This document shows, piece by piece, positions 58,171-64,000 of a stretch of 64,000 bases of DNA; position 1 is the stretch's first letter, and the number at the start of each line of letters is the position of its first letter. Below the pieces are notes generated by a model. That model worked only from the letters and a program-made list of their open reading frames with translations, made no database searches and was not told the DNA's origin. A program made the position numbers and the translations under genes. This DNA is from Ruminococcus sp. (GTDB taxonomy: Bacteria > Bacillota > Clostridia > Oscillospirales > Acutalibacteraceae): NCBI GenBank assembly GCA_004555265.1, contig SFIQ01000003.1, positions 1 through 64,000 of the forward strand, read 5' to 3'.

Positions 58171-60134
58171 CAGCGGTTGCCCTCTTTAAGTTCTTTGATT
58201 TTGTCGCGCAGCATCGCCGCGTGCTCGAATTCCAACAATTTTGACGCCGCCTGCATTTCGGCGGTCAGTTTGGCAATCATCGCCTGTCGTTCGCGCGCGC
58301 TCAGACGCTTATGCGGCTTGTCGTCCGTATGGGTGGAAATTTCCAAAATCTCGCGAACATCTTTTTGAATCGTTTTCGGCGTGATGCCGTGCGCTTCGTT
58401 ATACCGCATCTGTTTTTCCCGACGGCGGCAGGTTTCCTCTATCGCGCGTTCCATAGACGGCGTGACGCTGTCGGCATACATAATGACTTCGCCGTGCGCA
58501 TTGCGCGCCGCCCTGCCGATTGTTTGAATAAGCGAGGTTTCCGAGCGCAAAAATCCCTCTTTGTCCGCGTCCAAAATCGCGACAAGCGACACCTCGGGAA
58601 TATCGAGCCCCTCGCGCAACAGGTTGATGCCGACGAGCACATCAAACTCGCCTAAACGCAAATCGCGGATAATCTCCATACGCTCGATGGTATCAATATC
58701 GTAATGCATATATTTGACCTTGATGCCGTGGGCATCTAAAAAGTCCGTCAAATTCTCCGCCATTTTTTTGGTCAGCGTTGTAACCAGCACACGCTCGCCG
58801 CGCTCGGTGCGCAACCGGATTTCGGAAATCAAATCTTCAATTTGCCCGTCGGTGGGGCGCACGAAAATTTCCGGATCCAAAAGTCCGGTGGGGCGGATAA
58901 CCTGTTCGGCAATTTGCATGCTTTTTTGCTTTTCCAAATCGCCGGGCGTGGCGCTGACAAAAATTTTCTGCCCGACGCGTTCGTAAAATTCGTCAAAAGT
59001 CAGCGGGCGGTTATCAAACGCCGACGGCAGACGGAAACCGAACTCCACAAGCGACTCCTTACGGGAACGGTCGCCGCCGTACATCCCGCGCACCTGCGGC
59101 AAGGTAACATGGGATTCGTCCACAAACAGAATAAAATCGTCGGGGAAGTAGTTTAACAGCGTGAACGGCGCCGAACCCGGCGCACGCCCCGACATCACAC
59201 GCGAATAGTTTTCGATGCCTTTGCAAAAGCCCGTTTCGCGGAGCATTTCCATATCGTATTCGGTGCGCTGGCGAATACGCTGTGCCTCTAACAGCTTGCC
59301 CGCTTTGGTAAATTCCTCGACACGCGCTTCCATTTCCGCCAAAATTTCTTCTATCGCTTTTTCGAGTTTGTCGGGCGAGACAACATAGTGCGACGCGGGG
59401 TAAATTGCCACGTGCGAAACCACATTTTTGACCTGCCCCGTCAGGGCATTGATTTCGGAAATACGGTCGATTTCATCGCCGAAAAACTCCACGCGGATAG
59501 CGGTATCGTTCGAGTATACGGGGAAAATCTCGACCACATCGCCGCGTACACGGAATTTGTTACGGATAAAATTGACATCGTTGCGCTCGTATTGAATTTC
59601 GACCAATTTTTTGAGTAAGTCGTCTCGGTTTTTCTGCATCCCCTGCCGAAGCGAAATCACCATATTCCGGTAATCAATCGGGTCGCCCAAGGTGTAAATG
59701 CAAGACACGCTCGCCACGATAATCACATCGCGCCGTTCCGACAGCGCAGAGGTCGCCGAATGGCGCAGTTTGTCGATTTCGTCGTTAATCGCAGAATCTT
59801 TTTCAATATAGGTGTCGGTCGTGGGAATATACGCCTCGGGCTGATAGTAGTCATAATAAGACACAAAATATTCCACGGCGTTTTCGGGGAAAAATTCCTT
59901 AAACTCCGAGCAAAGTTGGGCGGCAAGCGTTTTGTTGTGCGCCAAAACCAGCGTCGGGCGGTTCATTTGCGCAATGACATTTGCCATGGTAAAGGTTTTG
60001 CCCGAACCCGTTACACCGAGCAAAGTTTGTTCCATATACCCTTTTTGTAAGCCCGCAACAAGCGTCGCAATCGCCTCGGGCTGGTCGCCCGTCGGCGCGT
60101 AGGGGGCGTGTAATTTAAAAATCTGCTCCGACAT
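58170..60134 (-). CDS. uvrB: UvrB, nucleotide excision repair helicase
   Basis: 654 residues. Walker A LLGVTGSGKTFTMANV (about residue 38), the damage-probing beta-hairpin in YYDYYQPEAYIPTTDTYIEK (about 93-112), DESH box FVDESHVTLPQV (about 335) and helicase motifs through QTIGRAARN (about 535). The C-terminal UVR domain is SKLLEFEHAAMLRDKIKEL (about 630-650). It loads on damage after UvrA and recruits UvrC. Its promoter carries a LexA box. No uvrC is in this window. Confidence 0.97.
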   Translation of the reverse strand: MSEQIFKLHAPYAPTGDQPEAIATLVAGLQKGYMEQTLLGVTGSGKTFTMANVIAQMNRPTLVLAHNKTLAAQLCSEFKEFFPENAVEYFVSYYDYYQPEAYIPTTDTYIEKDSAINDEIDKLRHSATSALSERRDVIIVASVSCIYTLGDPIDYRNMVISLRQGMQKNRDDLLKKLVEIQYERNDVNFIRNKFRVRGDVVEIFPVYSNDTAIRVEFFGDEIDRISEINALTGQVKNVVSHVAIYPASHYVVSPDKLEKAIEEILAEMEARVEEFTKAGKLLEAQRIRQRTEYDMEMLRETGFCKGIENYSRVMSGRAPGSAPFTLLNYFPDDFILFVDESHVTLPQVRGMYGGDRSRKESLVEFGFRLPSAFDNRPLTFDEFYERVGQKIFVSATPGDLEKQKSMQIAEQVIRPTGLLDPEIFVRPTDGQIEDLISEIRLRTERGERVLVTTLTKKMAENLTDFLDAHGIKVKYMHYDIDTIERMEIIRDLRLGEFDVLVGINLLREGLDIPEVSLVAILDADKEGFLRSETSLIQTIGRAARNAHGEVIMYADSVTPSMERAIEETCRRREKQMRYNEAHGITPKTIQKDVREILEISTHTDDKPHKRLSARERQAMIAKLTAEMQAASKLLEFEHAAMLRDKIKELKEGNR

Positions 60135-60155
60135 ACACTTCTCCTATATCAAAAT

Positions 60156-60169
60156 AGAACATTTGTTCT
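60156..60169 (-). promoter_or_regulatory. LexA (SOS) operator of uvrBA
   Basis: AGAACATTTGTTCT, a perfect 14-bp palindrome starting 3 bp after the -10. uvrB is a classic SOS gene, so this calibrates the LexA motif of this genome. Confidence 0.88.
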
Positions 60170-60172
60170 AAT

Positions 60173-60201
60173 ATCATACCGCAAAATCAAGGGATTGTCA
60201 A
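60173..60201 (-). promoter_or_regulatory. uvrBA promoter
   Basis: TTGACA (60196-60201), a 17-bp spacer and TATGAT (60173-60178) on the minus strand. Confidence 0.85.
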
Positions 60202-60238
60202 GTAGTTTTGCACGAAACAGGCGGCATATACGCGATAA

Positions 60239-60276
60239 AAAAGAAGGCTCAAAATGATTTGAACCTTCTTTTTTCT
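60239..60276. terminator. Terminator after radC
   Basis: AAGAAGG, one mismatch, TCAAA pairs with TTTGA and CCTTCTT around an ATGA loop, with A- and T-runs on both sides. Confidence 0.8.
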
Positions 60277-60978
60277 TCATTTAAAAATAAACTGAAATTT
60301 CGGTGCGGACGCCATGGAAAACCACTCGTCGCCCGCGACAATAAAATGGTCGTTTAATTGCACCTGCATATTTTTGAGCATATGAAACAGCTTGGCGGTC
60401 TCTTCCACATCGGCGACCGACGGTGCGGCAACGCCCTCGGGGTGATTGTGTGCAAGCAACATATCGGAAGCACCCGTATGCACCGCCGCCTCCAACAGCT
60501 TTCGAGTGTTGATTGGCGTTTCGCTCGCCGTCCCGTCGGAAATCAGCACGGTTTTTAACACCTTGCACTTGTGGTTCATACAAACTGCGTAAAAATGCTC
60601 GGTGCTTTTTCCGGCAAACAGCGAAGTAAAATACGCCCCTGCCGCCTCTGCCGATTTTAAAAACAGCGTGTCGGGATTTTGCTTACTGCGGGCATATTTT
60701 CCGTACATGGCGGGTATGAGTTTAATGAGCACTGCTGTGTTTTCGCTGATACCGCCGACCTGCATCAGGCTTTGCACAGGCGCGTCAAACACCGCAGACA
60801 GAGAACCAAAGGCGTTGATGAGCTTATGTGCCAATTCGTTGGTGTCGCGCTGGGGAACGGCATAAAACAGCAAAAGTTCCAATGCGTTATGATCTTCAAA
60901 TGCATCTAATCCCTCACGCAAAAAGCGCGCACGCACCCGCGCGCGGTGCCCTGTGTGGGGTTGTTTCTCCGCCGCCAC
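60277..60978 (-). CDS. radC: RadC/JAB-domain protein
   Basis: 233 residues. The N-terminal helix-hairpin-helix part includes ALELLLFYAVPQRDTNELA and SLMQVGGISENTAVLIKLI. The JAB1/MPN domain has the metal motif LAHNHPEGVAAPSVADVEET (H-x-H...D, about residues 175-195). The name dates from a mistaken link to recombination repair; the real activity is not known. The chosen start is GTG 60978, two bases past the pyrE stop; an earlier start would overlap pyrE by about 80 bp and adds non-family sequence. Confidence 0.85.
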   Translation of the reverse strand: MAAEKQPHTGHRARVRARFLREGLDAFEDHNALELLLFYAVPQRDTNELAHKLINAFGSLSAVFDAPVQSLMQVGGISENTAVLIKLIPAMYGKYARSKQNPDTLFLKSAEAAGAYFTSLFAGKSTEHFYAVCMNHKCKVLKTVLISDGTASETPINTRKLLEAAVHTGASDMLLAHNHPEGVAAPSVADVEETAKLFHMLKNMQVQLNDHFIVAGDEWFSMASAPKFQFIFK

Positions 60979-60980
60979 CG

Positions 60981-61565
60981 TTATTTGATTTTGCGGCTGC
61001 CGGGCTTGACAAGCTCCAATTCGCCGGCCTTGCAAAGCGGGCAGTCCGCCGCTTCCCACGAGGTGACATCTGCCGAATAGACCGCTTTAAACGGCACGCC
61101 GAAATCAATTTTTCCGCCCGTGCGATCCACAATCGAGCCGACACCGACAATATCGCCGCCCGCAGCTTTGACAAGTTCAATGACTTCCTTCACGGAGCCG
61201 CCCGTCGTGACAACATCCTCCACAATCAAAACCTTTTGCCCGGGCTCCACCACAAAGCCGCGGCGCAAAGTCATTTTGCCGTTTTCGTCGCGCTCGGTAA
61301 AGAAATTCTCGCAATGCAACGCACGCGAAACTTCATATGCCATTTGCACCGCACCCATGGCAGGGCCGATGACAACCTCCACACCCGCATCGGCGTATTT
61401 CTCGCCCAACGCCGCACAAAGCTCCTCGCTGTATTTGGTATTGCGGAAAATTTTTGCACATTGCAAATACCGGTTGGAATGTCTGCCCGAGGTCAGCAAA
61501 AAGTGCCCTTCCAACAGGACGCCCGCCTCTTTGAGAATTTCAACCACTCTTTCTTCTGAAAGCAT
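60981..61565 (-). CDS. pyrE: Orotate phosphoribosyltransferase
   Basis: 194 residues. FLLTSGRHSNRYLQCAKI near the N-terminus (orotate site), GPAMGAVQMAYEVSRAL (about 69), FFTERDENGKMTLRRGF with the catalytic flexible-loop lysine (about 93), and the PRPP loop VLIVEDVVTTGGSVKEVIEL (about 112-131). It makes OMP from orotate and PRPP in pyrimidine synthesis. Closest to the clostridial/archaeal short form. ATG 61565 has GGAG 9 bp upstream. No other pyr gene is beside it; radC follows immediately. Confidence 0.93.
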   Translation of the reverse strand: MLSEERVVEILKEAGVLLEGHFLLTSGRHSNRYLQCAKIFRNTKYSEELCAALGEKYADAGVEVVIGPAMGAVQMAYEVSRALHCENFFTERDENGKMTLRRGFVVEPGQKVLIVEDVVTTGGSVKEVIELVKAAGGDIVGVGSIVDRTGGKIDFGVPFKAVYSADVTSWEAADCPLCKAGELELVKPGSRKIK

Positions 61566-61628
61566 TGTATACACTCCTTCTCGGATTTTCTCTTATTTTA
61601 ACACAAACCGTGCCGTTTGAAAAGAGAA

Positions 61629-61653
61629 ACAGGCGTAAAAATACGCCTGTTTT
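61629..61653. terminator. Terminator after the membrane protein gene
   Basis: A perfect 9-bp stem ACAGGCGTA/TACGCCTGT with a 4-nt A loop, A-run before and TTT after. Confidence 0.85.
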
Positions 61654-61654
61654 G

Positions 61655-62212
61655 TCAAAATTTTAAGATTTTTCGGAATGCCTTGTGCCATTTGAGCATG
61701 TACAGCGTCACCAAGCGCGAAAGCGCGACATCATAGATCACAAAGACGACATTGCCCATACCCAACAGCGCCCATACGCCCCATTTGCCGAATTCCTCCA
61801 TCTCGTCCATCGGGAGTTGGAAAACATAAAGGATAATCAGATAGGCCGCAACCACCGACACATTGAAAATCAGACATTTTAAAATCCACAAAACCGCGCG
61901 GTTTTGCAATTTTCCCTCCAAAATTGCTTTGACAATCGGGTAATGCCCGAAAAAGAATACATACATCATGGCGGCTTCTTTGTCGGGCAAAACAAGCAAG
62001 GACAAAAGGCTGACTGCCGCATACACGCCGAACGCCCATTTTTTGTCAATTTCAATCACAACAATGATTAAAAGCACGCCTGCCGCCGCAGGGAGCGCAT
62101 AGGTCAGCGTCGGAATCACCGCCGTTAAAAACATCATTGCGACAGACAGCGCCGCCACAATGCCGCCGAGCGCGGTTTTGGAAGAATTGCGAAATGTATT
62201 TTTCTCTTTCAT
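61655..62212 (-). CDS. Integral membrane protein, ECF S-component-like layout
   Basis: 185 residues with five or six hydrophobic helices (ALGGIVAALSVAMMFLTAV first, then ALPAAAGVLLIIVVIE). Short basic ends flank them. The size and helix pattern resemble small substrate-binding components of ECF transporters, but I see no substrate signature and no ATPase genes nearby, so the role is unknown. It lies one base after the J-domain gene and is in the same unit as DUF5685. Confidence 0.6.
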   Translation of the reverse strand: MKEKNTFRNSSKTALGGIVAALSVAMMFLTAVIPTLTYALPAAAGVLLIIVVIEIDKKWAFGVYAAVSLLSLLVLPDKEAAMMYVFFFGHYPIVKAILEGKLQNRAVLWILKCLIFNVSVVAAYLIILYVFQLPMDEMEEFGKWGVWALLGMGNVVFVIYDVALSRLVTLYMLKWHKAFRKILKF

Positions 62213-62213
62213 A

Positions 62214-62855
62214 TCAGCACCCGGGAATCAAATCGCCGCCCATACATTCACAGCAGCAGTCCGCGCACCAAAGCGCCTCGCAGATTTCACAGGCGGAGCA
62301 CCCGCCGCCGCGCGTTTGCCGATAGCCCCCGCGCGCGTTGTTGTTGAGATTGTTAAACGCCGCCGCATATTCACGGTTTTGCGGATCCATTTGGCAGGCG
62401 GTGGACAAGTTGGTATATGCCTCGTCAAACCAGCCGCGCCGCTGTTGTATAACGCCTTTCAAAAAAAACCACTCCGCCGTCCGCTGTTCGCGCGGAATGC
62501 CGTCTAACAGCATTTCGGCGTCATCCATACGCCCGCTGTTCATTCGTGCGCGAATATCGGCAAACTGCGACGCATCGGTATATGCCCCGCCGGAATTGTA
62601 ATTGCCCTGCGTGCCGCTGTAATCGGTATAGGTGTAATCCGCACGCCCCGTCGGCGCCTGCCCGCGCAACGCGCCGACTGCCGCGTCATATGCCGCGTCG
62701 AGCTCCGCCATTTTTTGCCGTGCAATATCGGCAAGCGGCCCGCCCTGTAAGGTATCGTCCTGATATTTCCGCGCCAAGGCACGGTATGCATCTTTAATTT
62801 GTGCCTCAGAAGCATTTTCGGGCACGCCCAAAACCGCATACGGATTCATCATCAA
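62214..62855 (-). CDS. J-domain-like protein without the HPD motif
   Basis: 213 residues. Residues 3-65 follow the DnaJ J-domain pattern (NPYAVLGVPENASEAQIKDA, then YRALARKYQDDTLQ), but the invariant HPD between helices II and III reads QDD. It should therefore not stimulate DnaK in the normal way. A TPR-like pair follows (WFFLKGVIQQRRGWFDEAY, about residue 128). A cysteine-rich tail carries nine Cys in the last 28 residues and probably binds metal. ATGA overlap with DUF5685. Its orthologues in related gut Clostridia usually keep HPD, from general knowledge of the family. Confidence 0.75.
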   Translation of the reverse strand: MMMNPYAVLGVPENASEAQIKDAYRALARKYQDDTLQGGPLADIARQKMAELDAAYDAAVGALRGQAPTGRADYTYTDYSGTQGNYNSGGAYTDASQFADIRARMNSGRMDDAEMLLDGIPREQRTAEWFFLKGVIQQRRGWFDEAYTNLSTACQMDPQNREYAAAFNNLNNNARGGYRQTRGGGCSACEICEALWCADCCCECMGGDLIPGC

Positions 62856-63745
62856 ACTTCACCTCTTGTTTGCTTTGATACATAGGAATTACGGACAGCT
62901 TCTGTCGCCGCTTGTGTGCCGTCACGCAAAATATTTTCCAACACGCCGCGGTGCACCGTGCCCGATAACAGGTCAAAACTCACCGCCGCTTCGTTTTCCG
63001 TCATATACAAAGACCGTAAAATCGGTTCCTGCACTTCGTTTGAGACAAGCGCAGTTTCATCCGCCACGCCGTATTTTGCCAAAAACGGATTGTATGCACC
63101 GCTTTTCAGATCCGCGCGCATATCGTCGTAGGCATCCAAAAGATACACCCACCGCCCGACACAGTACGCCACGCGCGAGACCACGCGGCGGTTATCGTCA
63201 TTTTCCAAGCCGTGTGAAAATATCATTTCCAACGCCTTTGCGGACGGGTCTGCCGCGCGGTCTGCGGAAGTACAATTTTCCGCTTCCAACGCCGCTTGAT
63301 TTTGCATTGCCGTTTCAATTTGTTCGGCAAAAAACCGATATTTTTCTTTTGCTTTTTTATATTTCCCGCGCAAAAAGGGCTTACACAAGCGCGCAGCAAT
63401 TTTTTTTAAACCCCTGCCGTCGGCGATATTGTCGAGCACCTTTTGGTAGGACATCAGCACCGTCAGCGCCGCCGCCTCGCGGTAACTTGCAGCGGGATTT
63501 TCACAGTAACCGCATTTTTTCAGCGGATTAAAGCGGCACCGTCCCTTTTTGTAGCACGGCATCGCCGCTTGCAAGGCACATTCGCGCAGTAAAACATAAA
63601 AGGTCGCATCATAGCTTAACAACACGCGGGAAAGCACGCCGTATTCTTTGCCGAGGGTTTTGCAAAGCGTACAGTACACCGCCTTGTATTCTTCATATTC
63701 GCGCACGCGAAGCTCCGGCTTGCAGACCTTAACATACCCGAACAA
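62852..63745 (-). CDS. DUF5685 family protein
   Basis: 297 residues. MFGYVKVCKPELRVREYEEY and AVYCTLCKTLGKEYG (about residue 23), a cysteine cluster in RCRFNPLKKCGYCENP (about 69-84) and a helical remainder with AYCVGRWVYLLDAYDDM (about 193-209). The YxxDAYDD segment recalls acid-rich prenyltransferase-like helices, without proof. Function unknown; it is regularly found next to a J-domain gene in Clostridia, as here. It starts at TTG 63745 with AAGGAGGG. Confidence 0.8.
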   Translation of the reverse strand: MFGYVKVCKPELRVREYEEYKAVYCTLCKTLGKEYGVLSRVLLSYDATFYVLLRECALQAAMPCYKKGRCRFNPLKKCGYCENPAASYREAAALTVLMSYQKVLDNIADGRGLKKIAARLCKPFLRGKYKKAKEKYRFFAEQIETAMQNQAALEAENCTSADRAADPSAKALEMIFSHGLENDDNRRVVSRVAYCVGRWVYLLDAYDDMRADLKSGAYNPFLAKYGVADETALVSNEVQEPILRSLYMTENEAAVSFDLLSGTVHRGVLENILRDGTQAATEAVRNSYVSKQTRGEV

Positions 63746-63757
63746 GCAAAGCCCTCC

Positions 63758-64000
63758 TTAAAGAATGGACGAAAGATTGCGCATAATCGCACCCGCAACC
63801 TCGGGGCGGTTCATCGTGTAGATGTGAATCCCGCCGACGCCGTTGGCGATTAAATCAATGATTTGCTCGGTGGCATAGGCAATGCCCGCCTGTTGCAAGG
63901 CTTCGGGATTGTCGCCGAATTTATCAATCATCGTTTTTAAGCGCGAGGGAAGCGTTGTGCCCGACAGCGCACAGGAACGCGCAATCTGCCGCTTGTTCAT
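63758..64000 (-). CDS. metF: Methylenetetrahydrofolate reductase, C-terminal end (cut by window edge)
   Basis: The last 80 residues of MetF; the gene continues beyond 64000, and the methionine at the edge is internal. The C-terminal part of the barrel is typical: ALSGTTLPSRLKTMIDKF, EALQQAGIAYATEQIIDLIA and GVGGIHIYTMNRPEVAGAI, the last carrying the conserved HxYTMN strand. The enzyme reduces 5,10-methylene-THF to 5-methyl-THF for methionine or the Wood-Ljungdahl pathway. The DUF5685 gene follows 12 bp later. Confidence 0.85.
   Translation of the reverse strand: MNKRQIARSCALSGTTLPSRLKTMIDKFGDNPEALQQAGIAYATEQIIDLIANGVGGIHIYTMNRPEVAGAIMRNLSSIL

Noticed and set aside
60979..61059. Longer radC start overlapping pyrE by about 80 bp
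   Set aside because: The added residues are just pyrE coding sequence read in another frame; GTG 60978 gives the normal family length.

Overview
The window is typical of a low-GC-lineage Gram-positive gut anaerobe, most likely an uncultured member of the Clostridia (Oscillospirales/Ruminococcaceae-like). The signs are a CtsR-McsA-McsB-ClpC heat-shock operon with CtsR operators, Bacillus-type LexA boxes, an anaerobic [FeFe]-hydrogenase-like sensor locus, a PadR/HAAS pair, a DUF5685 protein and strong AGGAGG-type ribosome binding sites. The taxonomic call is inference from gene content. I saw no tRNA, rRNA or CRISPR array.

Layout. (1) 1-690: repeat-like sequence and a C-terminal remnant of a TrkH potassium transporter. 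(2) 689-3862 (+): a five-gene operon built around a putative sensory (group D-like) [FeFe]-hydrogenase that lacks the proton-relay cysteine, with DRTGG, GHKL-ATPase, HPr-kinase-like and PHP partners. (3) 3938-9255 (+): padR and a membrane partner, yebC, an exported endonuclease/phosphatase-fold protein and a nucleotidyltransferase-fold protein. (4) 9301-31109 (-): one almost gapless 22-kb surface-polysaccharide operon of 20 genes reading from a PglC-type initiating sugar transferase. It encodes UDP-GalNAcA synthesis (dehydrogenase plus 4-epimerase), UDP-L-FucNAc synthesis (CapE, CapF, CapG), seven glycosyltransferases, a Wzx flippase, an acetyltransferase, three tandem EpsG/Wzy-like polymerases, an aldolase/2-hydroxyacid-dehydrogenase pair and a VanZ protein. 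(5) 31290-34756 (-): a free-standing phage-type lysis cassette (sigma-region-4-like regulator, BppU-like tail protein, GH25 lysozyme, XhlA-like protein, holin), with no capsid, portal, integrase or terminase genes. It sits behind a consensus promoter that carries a LexA box and a terminator-like leader hairpin. (6) 34910-39378 (-): ctsR-mcsA-mcsB-clpC. (7) 39671-51761: mixed single genes (GPH transporter, ABC exporter, mtaB, CmpB-like protein, esterase, MATE pump, sirtuin, methyltransferase, VWA protein) with two copies of an 89-bp MITE-like repeat. (8) 51868-64000 (-): an acyl-ligase/ACP/acyltransferase fusion, uvrB-uvrA-DUF5131 under a LexA box, radC, pyrE, a membrane protein, a degenerate J-domain protein, a DUF5685 protein and the 3' end of metF.

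The most interesting system is the lysis cassette in region 5. Its LexA box has the same 12-bp core, GAACATTTGTTC, as the box in front of uvrB 25 kb away. This suggests DNA damage switches on a domesticated holin/endolysin module, either for lysis or for holin-dependent secretion. Second are the sensory hydrogenase operon and the triplicated EpsG polymerases. All functional statements are from reading sequence and motifs by eye; no searches were run.
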